Source of the DNA: CAXBCP01 sp963974055
GTDB lineage: Bacteria > Pseudomonadota > Alphaproteobacteria > MPNO01 > UBA830
Direction of reading: 5' to 3'
Length of the DNA: 20,041 nt
NCBI GenBank assembly: GCA_963974055.1
Contig: CAXBCP010000052.1
Coordinates: forward strand, 1-20,041
The position numbers were made by a program, and so were the translations under genes. This document shows, one piece after another, positions 8,010 through 15,011 of the stretch (position 1 is its first letter; every line of letters starts with the position of its first letter). The notes under the pieces are model-generated. The model was not told the DNA's origin, did no database searches, and worked only from the letters and a program-made list of their open reading frames with translations.

Positions 8010-8013
8010 TCAA
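7986..8013 (-). promoter_or_regulatory. Sigma-70-like promoter of the monooxygenase-marR operon
   Basis: On the minus strand TTGATA (8013-8008) is followed after 16 bases by CATAAT (7991-7986), each 5/6 to the consensus. Transcription should start near 7979, giving a short leader with the GAGGGA ribosome site ahead of ATG 7952. The promoter lies almost wholly inside the 34-bp palindrome, as expected for repression by occlusion. Confidence 0.6.
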
Positions 8014-8052
8014 CCCCTGTTCTACGGACCGCACTTTCATCCCCCGAAACGC

Positions 8053-8080
8053 AGAAACCCGGCTGGAAAGCCGGGTTTCT
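8053..8080 (-). terminator. Hairpin terminator after the metalloprotease gene
   Basis: AGAAACCCGGCT (8053-8064) pairs perfectly with 8069-8080 around a four-base loop, giving a 12-bp stem with a G/C core and A/T base. It lies 33 bases past the protease stop codon. The short T-run is mostly inside the stem, so termination may be only partly intrinsic. It separates the protease from the downstream monooxygenase operon. Confidence 0.7.
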
Positions 8081-8112
8081 CGACGGCGCCCGCGGGCGCT
8101 GAAAATCAGGGA

Positions 8113-9357
8113 TTACAGGCGGCGGCGGACCGCAATGGCCCCGACACCGAGCAGGAACAGGAGCGCCGCACCGGGGGCCGGCACGGATGCAACGACTGTT
8201 TCTTCTTCGGCAAAGCTGAGTTGCAGGCCGTAGAACTGGGCGAAGTCGTCGCCGCCGCCGATCCGCAGGAAATAGTCCCCCGCCAGCAGCAGGAAGTCGG
8301 TAAAGCCTTCGGCTTCGCCGGCAAGACCGTCATTGTCGGACACGATAACATTGCCGAGCGAATCCAGCAGTTCGAGCGACAGATCGCTGAAAGCCGCATA
8401 ATCGTCGCCGTTCTGGCTCGGCCCGAGCGGCGTCATCAACGCGTCGAGCATGCCGCCCGCGCCGATGGTGAACATGAACACGTCGGTATCGCTGGTGCCG
8501 TCAATGCTGATGAAGTCTGTTTCATACCGGCCAACCGCCTGGTCGATCGCATCCTGTCCGATGGCAACCGGCACGCCGGAAGTCAGCGCGCCAAGATCGG
8601 TCGCCGTCGCGATGGTGTCATTGCCGCCGTTTTTCTCGTTCGCATCGCCATACAGGCGCTGGATACCAAGAATGTCGTCGAGCTGCGGACCATCGAAGGT
8701 GGGATTCACCGGCGTCGACGCATTCATCAGATTATCGGGCACACCCGACGTATGATCGAGGCCCAGCCCGTGCCCGACCTCGTGCATCACGACATTGCGC
8801 AGCTTGCGGGAATCGTTGAGCAGATTTTCATAGGAATTGCCCAGGGTATCGTAGACGCCGTCGCCACCGCTGCTCGGGAAAAAGTTGTAGGCAAGGATAC
8901 CGCCGCTGCCGTCAATGGCATGGCCGCCGATGCGCATATCGCCCCGCACGCCGGGCGCGCCGGTGGCGCCGTTATAGGGCGCACCGTCGTCATTCGGCTC
9001 GTACGTCATCGTCAGCCCGGACAGCTGCGACCAGCGGTTATACGCTTCGTTTACGTGACCGAACCACGTTTCGCCGACGTAATTGGTATCGCCGGCGATA
9101 TCCGCATCGCCGTATATTCCCCGCAAGCGCGAGACAAGATCGCTCGGCGCCGGAAGCTCGGAACCGCTGCTGCTGAAATTGCTGATGGAAGTGCCGTCGG
9201 GTGCGACGCTCCATGTGACGCTGGCAGCGTCTCCCTGGGCGCCGCCGCCCCAGCGGCCGCCGGCGATGGGAAGTTCGAATGCGCTGGCGTTCTGGACCGG
9301 AAGGTAGACTGCAACCGCAACTGCGGTCGCCATCAGGGTTCTGTTAATCTTAATCAT
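8113..9357 (-). CDS. Secreted matrixin-type zinc metalloprotease with PPC-like domain and PEP-CTERM-like tail
   Basis: 414 residues. Signal peptide with predicted cleavage after ASA at residue 26. The catalytic domain (about 40-238) carries the metzincin zinc motif HEVGHGLGLDH (192-202), with three His ligands and the catalytic Glu, and a Met-turn in NLMNAS (M211), typical of M10 matrixins. Residues about 285-370 (DTDVFMFTIGAGG ... LLLAGDYFLRIGG) resemble a pre-peptidase C-terminal (PPC) domain. The last 24 residues, starting VPAPG, then a hydrophobic helix and RRRL, match a PEP-CTERM/VPxxP-type sorting signal processed by an exosortase. The protein is probably exported, then anchored or released at the surface. 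It stands alone with its own promoter and terminator; no exosortase gene lies nearby, and it appears unrelated to the catabolic genes. Confidence 0.9.
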   Translation of the reverse strand: MIKINRTLMATAVAVAVYLPVQNASAFELPIAGGRWGGGAQGDAASVTWSVAPDGTSISNFSSSGSELPAPSDLVSRLRGIYGDADIAGDTNYVGETWFGHVNEAYNRWSQLSGLTMTYEPNDDGAPYNGATGAPGVRGDMRIGGHAIDGSGGILAYNFFPSSGGDGVYDTLGNSYENLLNDSRKLRNVVMHEVGHGLGLDHTSGVPDNLMNASTPVNPTFDGPQLDDILGIQRLYGDANEKNGGNDTIATATDLGALTSGVPVAIGQDAIDQAVGRYETDFISIDGTSDTDVFMFTIGAGGMLDALMTPLGPSQNGDDYAAFSDLSLELLDSLGNVIVSDNDGLAGEAEGFTDFLLLAGDYFLRIGGGDDFAQFYGLQLSFAEEETVVASVPAPGAALLFLLGVGAIAVRRRL

Positions 9358-9959
9358 TTCCGGCGCCTCACCAGTTACACTACAAAATACAAAAAACGGT
9401 CAGGCAGCCGAACAGAACGCTCGATCACCGTGTTGTTTCAATTCCGTTTATTCCACTTCATATTGTTTCAGTCAACCGGACTCGTGCAGTTTAGCAAAAA
9501 TTTCATGGTTAATTTTCTGCGGTTTTCCGCGGGTTTCAGGGGACAATCATTCGCATTCGCACCCCTCCTGCGGACGATTGGCCGCTGCGTAATACAACTG
9601 TCAGCAGACCGCCCCGAAACCGTATTCCTGTGGACGGCACACCGACCGGACGGGCTGGACTGCAAATCGACGCATTCGTAATTTCGGACCGTTTCCCGCA
9701 GCGGTTGCCCGGGCAAATCCACAACGCCCCCGCATGATCCCGATCCGGGTATAGAAGGCACAAACCGTTGGGAATAAAATTGCAGCCTGCGCCGCCATCG
9801 CGCATCCCGGTATGGTACAGCGCCGTATTCCCGCCTGAAGTGTAGCCCGGGCAGCCCCTGTCGGTACCTGCTGCCCCGGAACGATCCAACCTCCGGATGC
9901 TTGTACTGGCCCGGATATACGGGCAGCATGCGCTGTAAAACAAGCAATGGAGAACAGGA
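9358..9959. other. 602-bp intergenic region without a supportable gene
   Basis: Separates the minus-strand protease from the plus-strand Dabb operon, so it must carry promoters in both directions. The left third is unusually A/T-rich for this window and holds the protease promoter candidate. The right part contains small hairpins: GGCAGC/GCTGCC (9850-9855/9870-9875) and GCCCG/CGGGC (9909-9913/9920-9924), the latter 35 bases before the Dabb start. Open minus-strand frames cross it, but they run into the Dabb and ligase genes and match no known family. No RNA gene was recognised. Confidence 0.5.
9447..9475 (-). promoter_or_regulatory. Candidate promoter of the metalloprotease gene
   Basis: On the minus strand TTGACT (9475-9470, 5/6 to consensus) is followed after exactly 17 bases by AATAAA (9452-9447, 4/6). 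The start site would be near 9440, leaving a leader of about 80 bases. The octamer TGAAACAA occurs twice in the same orientation, 30 bases apart (9470-9463 and 9440-9433), once next to the -35 and once at the predicted start site. Confidence 0.4.
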
Positions 9960-10256
9960 ATGACCGTCCAGCATATTGTCATGCTCGAATTCAACGAAGG
10001 TGTGGCCGAGGACGCCAAAATGGCCGCCCTGAAAGATGTCGAAGCCCTGAAAGGCAAGATCGACGGGATAGAAAGCGTACAATCGGGCAAGGATTTTTCC
10101 GGCCGGGCGGGCAATTTCACCCATTCGGTCATCGTGACCATGCGCGACAGGAGCGTCCTTGCCGAGTACGGCCCGCATCCCGCACATAAGGAAGTCCAGG
10201 CCGTTCTCGGCCCCATCGTCAAAACGCTCTGGGTCATCGACATCGAACCTTCCTGA
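9960..10256 (+). CDS. Dabb (stress-responsive A/B barrel) domain protein
   Basis: 98-residue single-domain protein of the dimeric alpha/beta-barrel (ferredoxin-like) superfamily. It has the family's start (VQHIVMLEFNEG) and the signature FTHSVIVTMRDRSVLAEYGPHPAHKEV (about 53-79), where the His of PHPAH is conserved. Related proteins include plant stress proteins, polyketide cyclases such as olivetolic acid cyclase, and small isomerases in aromatic degradation. Start ATG has GGAG eight bases upstream. It is the first gene of a plus-strand run; the ligase follows after 16 bases. A catalytic role on an unstable ring-cleavage or oxo intermediate is possible but not shown by sequence. Confidence 0.88.
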   Translation: MTVQHIVMLEFNEGVAEDAKMAALKDVEALKGKIDGIESVQSGKDFSGRAGNFTHSVIVTMRDRSVLAEYGPHPAHKEVQAVLGPIVKTLWVIDIEPS

Positions 10257-10272
10257 CCGTCCGGTCGCTTTC

Positions 10273-11625
10273 ATGGATGAATTCCCGTCAGCGGCGGCGA
10301 TAGAACGCATTCGGTCGGCACGCCTGCATCGGACGATGCAGGCGGTTGCCGCGGCACATCCGCATTACAGGTCCGTCCTCGCCAGAAGCGGGCTGACGGC
10401 GGACGATTTCCGGTCGATCGACGACCTCGGTCAACTGCCGCTGACATCAAAGCAGGATTACATCGCCGACCCGCAGGCCTTCCGGCTGAACGAAGACCGG
10501 CTGCCGGACGATTTCGGCCTCGAAGAGCGCGTTATCTGGGACATCGCCTACACGTCCGGAACGACGGGCGGCAAGCCCTCGCCGTTCTACAACACCACCC
10601 ACGACATCTACGGCATTCTCGATCAGGCGCGGCGCTGCAACGATGCCGAGGGACTGGTGGCGGCGGACCGGATCGCCAACCTCTATCCGGTCGCGGCATT
10701 TCCGACCGGCGCGTTTCTCAGCGTAACCCGGTCCGGCATGATCGGCGGCCAGCCCGTGGTCTACGGCATGACCGGGTCGGCAAATTCCGACTTCCGGGTG
10801 CGCAATTCCACAGCCGAGGCGATTGAAAAGATAGAACCGGTACGCCCGACCGTGCTGTGGGGCGTACCCAGTTTTATCCGCCGGTTTGTCGCCGACGCCT
10901 GTGCACGCGGCGCCGATTTTTCCGACGTCCGCCTGGTCGTTACGTCCGGGGAGCCGGTCTCAGAAAACCTGCGCACCGAACTGCGCGCCAATCTGCAGAC
11001 GATGGGCGCACGCGAAATCGGTTTCCGCGCCCGCTATGCCTTTACGGAAATGCAGGGCGGGCTGGTACAATGCGCCGACGATTCAGCGCCCCAGAACATC
11101 ACGCCCGATCTCTATTTCCTGGAAACCGTCGACCCGGAGACCGGCAAGCGCGTTCCCTACGGCGAGGAAGGCCATCTGGCGATAACGCATCTGCACCGGC
11201 GCGGCACGGTGATGCTGCGCTATATCGTCGGCGACGTAGTCACGCTGTCGCTTGCCCCCTGCCCGCTTTCGGGACGGCTCGGCGAGCGCGTGGTCGCCAC
11301 CCCGCGGCGTACCGGCAACCTGGTGAAATGCCGGGGCATGCTGGTCAATACAGATGTGGTGCTCGACTATCTGGGCGCAATCGACGGGGTCGGCGACGTC
11401 CAGATCGAATTCCGCCGCGACGACGTGCCCGGCGCCATGGACGAAATGATATTGCGGATCGAACGCGACGGCGACGAAGCGCTGCGCGACCGGATATCGG
11501 CCGACATCCGCAATGCGGTGTCGATGCGTCCCGAGATCCGCTTTGTCGACCGGGGCACGCTTTACGATCAGACTGAATCGATCAAGCTTCGCCGGATTAT
11601 CGATTCCCGCCCGCCATCCGACTGA
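10273..11625 (+). CDS. PaaK-like acyl-adenylating ligase (phenylacetate-CoA ligase family)
   Basis: 450-residue ANL-superfamily enzyme expected to activate a carboxylic acid with ATP, then usually transfer it to CoA. The P-loop is IAYTSGTTGGKPSPFY (91-106); RYAFTEMQ (254-261) corresponds to the A5 motif, RYIVGDVV (316-323) to A7, and RRTGNLVKCRG (345-355) leads into the C-terminal lid domain. The order and size fit PaaK better than the larger acyl-CoA synthetases. The catalytic lysine of the lid may be the one in SIKLRR near the end. I start at ATG 10273, just past the Dabb stop; the frame is open further upstream only as overlap, and no clear ribosome site precedes 10273, so coupling to the Dabb gene is likely. 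The lyase gene begins nine bases after its stop. Confidence 0.88.
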   Translation: MDEFPSAAAIERIRSARLHRTMQAVAAAHPHYRSVLARSGLTADDFRSIDDLGQLPLTSKQDYIADPQAFRLNEDRLPDDFGLEERVIWDIAYTSGTTGGKPSPFYNTTHDIYGILDQARRCNDAEGLVAADRIANLYPVAAFPTGAFLSVTRSGMIGGQPVVYGMTGSANSDFRVRNSTAEAIEKIEPVRPTVLWGVPSFIRRFVADACARGADFSDVRLVVTSGEPVSENLRTELRANLQTMGAREIGFRARYAFTEMQGGLVQCADDSAPQNITPDLYFLETVDPETGKRVPYGEEGHLAITHLHRRGTVMLRYIVGDVVTLSLAPCPLSGRLGERVVATPRRTGNLVKCRGMLVNTDVVLDYLGAIDGVGDVQIEFRRDDVPGAMDEMILRIERDGDEALRDRISADIRNAVSMRPEIRFVDRGTLYDQTESIKLRRIIDSRPPSD

Positions 11626-11634
11626 GGAATATTC

Positions 11635-12504
11635 ATGGATCCCGTCAGAACCCTGCTTTTCGTCCCCGGTCACCGCGACCGCATGATCGAGAAAGCGCCC
11701 GGCGCCGGCGCCGACGGATTGCTATACGATCTGGAGGACTCGGTGCCCGCCGCCGAACGCGATACCGCACGGCGCATGCTTGCCGATGCGCTGTCGGCGC
11801 CGCGCCCGCTGCCCCGCTACGTACGCGTCAACGGCATCGCCGACGCCGGCAGGGAAGAAACCGCCGCAGATCTCGACGCCGTTGTGCTTACCGACGTCGA
11901 CGGCATCGTTCTGCCCAAGGCGCAGTCGGTGGAAGACATAACCTGGACCGCGGCGGAGATCGAAAAACGCGAACGATCGCGGGGACTGGCACCCGGCGCA
12001 TTCGAAATTGTCCCGATGATCGAGTCTGCACTGGGGGTTCAGTTTGCCTATGACATCCTGACCGCGAGCCCGCGCGTATCGTCCGTCATCGTCGGCAGCG
12101 CGCAGGACGGCGACCTACAGACCGATCTCGGCGCGGACTGGTCCCCGGAAGGCACGGAGATCCTGTATGCCCGGTCGCAGATCCTGCTGGCGGCGCGGGC
12201 GGCGGGAATCGACCACCCGATGGACGGGGTCTTTCTCGGCCTCGACGACGAACCCGGTCTGATCCGCGACAGCGAAAATGCCCGGCGGCTCGGCTATCGC
12301 GGCAAGACGGTCATCCATCCGAAACAGATCGACGCGGTTCACCGGGTCTTCACACCGTCGGAAAAGGAAATCGCCTATTACCGCGACATGGTCGATGCAT
12401 TTGAGGAAGCCGGCGGAAACGCGTTCGACTTTCGCGGCAAGATGATCGACCGGGCCATGATCCGCAAAGCCCGGACCCTGCTGGAACGCGTCGCCGCCGG
12501 ATAG
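11635..12504 (+). CDS. CitE/HpcH-HpaI family C-C lyase
   Basis: 289-residue TIM-barrel enzyme of the citrate-lyase-beta/malyl-CoA-lyase group, which uses Mg2+ to split or join acyl-CoA beta-hydroxy acids. Motifs: TLLFVPGHRDRM at the start, YDLEDSV (31-37), RVNG (64-67), LPKAQS (93-98), MIESALG (128-134, metal-binding Glu), DLQTDLG (160-166, metal-binding Asp) and GKTVIHPKQID (223-233). The start ATG has GAGGA at suitable spacing. It sits directly behind the PaaK-like ligase, which suggests the ligase makes a CoA ester that this enzyme cleaves (inference). It lacks the ACP-linked CitD/CitF partners, so it is not a true citrate lyase. It ends six bases from the convergent methyltransferase stop. 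Confidence 0.92.
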   Translation: MDPVRTLLFVPGHRDRMIEKAPGAGADGLLYDLEDSVPAAERDTARRMLADALSAPRPLPRYVRVNGIADAGREETAADLDAVVLTDVDGIVLPKAQSVEDITWTAAEIEKRERSRGLAPGAFEIVPMIESALGVQFAYDILTASPRVSSVIVGSAQDGDLQTDLGADWSPEGTEILYARSQILLAARAAGIDHPMDGVFLGLDDEPGLIRDSENARRLGYRGKTVIHPKQIDAVHRVFTPSEKEIAYYRDMVDAFEEAGGNAFDFRGKMIDRAMIRKARTLLERVAAG

Positions 12505-12510
12505 TTCCCT

Positions 12511-13335
12511 CTAGGCGGGCCGTTCGGCGACGAACATCACGCTCGCAAACCGCCCGTCCGCCATGCCGTGGGCCAGGTTTGCCGACCGTTCGCCGAAATC
12601 CGCCCCGGCCACCAGCCCGACCCCCAGCTTGCCGCGGCGCGCCGCCTGACCGGGGTTCTGAAAAACGGCAACGGCGTCGGCCGTCGTATCCTGCCAGTCG
12701 AGAAGGCGGAATCCGGCGGCTTCAAGCGCCGTTTTCATCGCGTCCGCCGGCACGGCGAAATTGATCGACGGCTCCCGCGCCCAGGGCAGCGGGTAAACCG
12801 GTTCTTCCGCGTCGCCGGTCACGACCTCCGACGAGGACAGCTTTCCGCCGGGCCTGAGAACGCGGAAGATGCTGTCGAAAAACGCTTTCTTGTCCGGCAG
12901 GTTCATCGACACGTTCTGGGTCCACGCAAGGTCGAATACGCCGTCCCCGAATGGCAGATCGAGCGCATTGGCAACCTGGAATCCGGTAAGCCGGTCGAGC
13001 CCGCAGCGCCGCGACAACATATCGGCGACCTCGACATATTCCGCCGTCAGGTCGATACCCGTCACCCGGCAGCCGTAGGATTCGGCCAGGAAACGGGCAG
13101 GCCCGCCGACGCCGCAGCCGATATCCAGAACCGACATTTCCGCCGTCGGCGCAATCATGTCGGCCTGCGCCCGTGTCGCGGGCAGACCCCGGGTATGAAA
13201 CTGGTCGACGGTCGCGAGATCGGCAGTGGACAGGTTATCCGTATCGATGCCTTCGGCCGCCAGCGCCGCCAGGATGCGCTCCCCGATTTCCGCCTCGCCG
13301 TAATGACGGGCGACGTCGCCGAACGTGTCGCTCAT
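12511..13335 (-). CDS. SAM-dependent class I methyltransferase
   Basis: 274 residues. Rossmann-fold motif I is VLDIGCGVGGPARFL with the acidic end of strand 2 in VTGIDLT; ANALDLPFGDGVFDLAWTQN gives motifs II-III, and FRVLRPGGKLSSSEVV the post-motif strand. This pattern fits UbiE- or sarcosine/dimethylglycine-type methyltransferases acting on small molecules. The start at ATG 13335 was chosen for its upstream GGGGAGAAAAGGG; the frame continues 31 codons further up without family resemblance. It is divergent from the MhpA-like monooxygenase, with 110 bases between starts containing an imperfect dyad. An O- or N-methylation step, or methylation of a signal molecule, cannot be told apart. Confidence 0.9.
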   Translation of the reverse strand: MSDTFGDVARHYGEAEIGERILAALAAEGIDTDNLSTADLATVDQFHTRGLPATRAQADMIAPTAEMSVLDIGCGVGGPARFLAESYGCRVTGIDLTAEYVEVADMLSRRCGLDRLTGFQVANALDLPFGDGVFDLAWTQNVSMNLPDKKAFFDSIFRVLRPGGKLSSSEVVTGDAEEPVYPLPWAREPSINFAVPADAMKTALEAAGFRLLDWQDTTADAVAVFQNPGQAARRGKLGVGLVAGADFGERSANLAHGMADGRFASVMFVAERPA

Positions 13336-13377
13336 ACCCTTTTCTCCCCGATCCGGTTTATTGTTAAGGACCGAACA

Positions 13378-13418
13378 TTCACACGGGTCCGCATTGCGGG
13401 CAAGGTGCGGACAGTGAA
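13378..13418. promoter_or_regulatory. Imperfect dyad in the methyltransferase/monooxygenase divergent region
   Basis: GTCCGCA (13387-13393) pairs exactly with TGCGGAC (13406-13412) around 12 bases. Outside it, TTCAC (13378-13382) pairs with GTGAA (13414-13418) across a small internal loop. The dyad lies between divergent start codons at 13335 and 13446, a typical place for an operator controlling both genes. No regulator gene is adjacent. Confidence 0.35.
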
Positions 13419-13445
13419 CGCCCGACAATGAAAGGCTGACGGATC

Positions 13446-14984
13446 ATGTATGACGTATTGATCGCCGGATACGGCCCCACCGGCATGCTCGCCGCCATCC
13501 TTCTGGGCCGCGCCGGCCACAAGGTTGCCGTGATCGAGCGCTACAGGACGCTCTACAATCTGCCGCGCGTCGGCATCGTCCATGACGACGTGTTGCGCAT
13601 GTTCCAGGAAATACGCGTTATCGACAGTATTCTGCCGGCGACCTGGTTCCTGCCGACCTACGAAATGGGGTTCCACGACGAGGTATTGCTGTCCAACGAC
13701 GTCGCGGACATGGAAACCCACGGCTGGCCGGAAATGACGTCGATCTATCAGCCCGCCTTCGAAGCCGAACTCGACGCGACGGCCAAAGCGCTGAGCGCCG
13801 TCGACGTTTTGCAGGGCTGGACGGTCAATGCGCTGACCCAGGACGATGCCGGCGTGACCGTGACCGCGGATTGCGATGGCGAGATACGTGAATTACGGGG
13901 CAAATACCTGATCGGCGCCGATGGCGGCAACAGCTTCGTCCGCGAGACGCTGGGAATCAAATACGAGGATCTCGGCTTCGACCAGGCCTGGCTCGTGATT
14001 GACGGGAAGCAGAAACGCGGGCGCGGCGACCGGCCCGAACTCCGCCAGTTCTGCGAACCCGAACAGCCCGGCATGACCATGCAGATGGGACCGGACCACC
14101 GCCGCTGGTCGTTCATGATCTTCGACGGCGAAACGCCGGAAGAAGCGCTGAAGCCCGAAAACATATGGAAACGTCTCGACCGGCCGGAGGGCGGCACGCC
14201 CGAAGATTTCGAGATCATCCGCGCCGTGAATTACCAGTTCCGGTCGCTGATCGCGGAACGCTGGCAGGACGGACGCATCTTCCTGGCCGGCGATTCGGCG
14301 CATCAGATGCCACCGTTTCTCGCCCAGGGGATGTGTTCGGGATTTCGCGATTCCCATAACCTCGCCTGGAAACTGGATCTGGTGCTGCACGGCCTGGCAA
14401 CGCCGTCCCTGCTCGAAACCTACGAGGCCGAGCGCGGCCCCAGCGCCCGGGCAACGATCGTCGAAAGCATGAAGGTCGGCCAGAACGTCAACGAGCGCGA
14501 CCCGGAAAAGGTCCGCCTGCGCAACGACGCGCTCCGCGCCGTTCAGGCCGAAAACCAGGGTGCAATGGGTGAAAAGAAGCTGATCGCCTTCCGTGTGCCC
14601 GGCTTCGAGGCGGGACTTGTACAGGGAGAATGCGGCGGCAGGGCCGTCGGCCAGGGTGTCGTCGCAACCCGCAGCCGCGAAGGCAAATTCGACGATGTCA
14701 CCGGGCACGGCTTCGTCATCATTTCGCGGAACGGGCACCCGCGCGACGTGCTCGGCGACGACGACCTTGCATTCTGGGCAGAGCTGGGCGGCAAAATTGT
14801 GCATATCGGCGACGGAGACGGTACGCTAAAAGATGTCAGCGGCTATTTCACCCGGTTGATGGATGAAATTTCCTGCGACGTGATCGTCAAGCGGCCGGAC
14901 TACTACATGTTCGACGCCTGCGGGAGCGTAGACGGCCTCCCCACCCTGATTGCGGACCTGCGGCGCCGGTTACAGCCGGCCTGA
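13446..14984 (+). CDS. MhpA-like FAD-dependent aromatic monooxygenase
   Basis: 512-residue group A flavin hydroxylase like 3-(3-hydroxyphenyl)propionate or resorcinol hydroxylases. FAD-binding GYGPTG (8-13) and an Arg-containing NLPRVGIVHDD segment open the protein, GADGGNSFVR (157-166) is the DG motif, and GRIFLAGDSAHQMPP (276-290) followed by GMCSGFRDSHNLAWKL is the GD motif. The C-terminal ~100 residues, ending in a DYYMFDACGS segment, form the thioredoxin-like domain of the phenol-hydroxylase branch. Its length is a little below that of E. coli MhpA. First of three close plus-strand genes, followed by a transporter after 27 bases. It probably ortho-hydroxylates a phenolic or hydroxy-heterocyclic substrate taken up or produced in the cell; the specific compound is unknown. 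Confidence 0.92.
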   Translation: MYDVLIAGYGPTGMLAAILLGRAGHKVAVIERYRTLYNLPRVGIVHDDVLRMFQEIRVIDSILPATWFLPTYEMGFHDEVLLSNDVADMETHGWPEMTSIYQPAFEAELDATAKALSAVDVLQGWTVNALTQDDAGVTVTADCDGEIRELRGKYLIGADGGNSFVRETLGIKYEDLGFDQAWLVIDGKQKRGRGDRPELRQFCEPEQPGMTMQMGPDHRRWSFMIFDGETPEEALKPENIWKRLDRPEGGTPEDFEIIRAVNYQFRSLIAERWQDGRIFLAGDSAHQMPPFLAQGMCSGFRDSHNLAWKLDLVLHGLATPSLLETYEAERGPSARATIVESMKVGQNVNERDPEKVRLRNDALRAVQAENQGAMGEKKLIAFRVPGFEAGLVQGECGGRAVGQGVVATRSREGKFDDVTGHGFVIISRNGHPRDVLGDDDLAFWAELGGKIVHIGDGDGTLKDVSGYFTRLMDEISCDVIVKRPDYYMFDACGSVDGLPTLIADLRRRLQPA

Positions 14985-15011
14985 GCACCGCCTGAGGATA
15001 ATGCGCACCGC

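Noticed and set aside
9517..9532. CTGCGG-TTTT-CCGCGG mini hairpin in the intergenic region
   Set aside because: Only six pairs including a wobble, with no T-run on the proper side; easily chance.
8221..9681. Plus-strand frame of 486 codons across the protease gene
   Set aside because: Antisense to the protease with its signal peptide, zinc motif and sorting tail; no ribosome site or domain of its own.
9468..10310. Minus-strand frame of 280 codons over the intergenic region and Dabb gene
   Set aside because: Its N-terminal half is antisense to the Dabb and ligase genes and it shows no recognisable domain.
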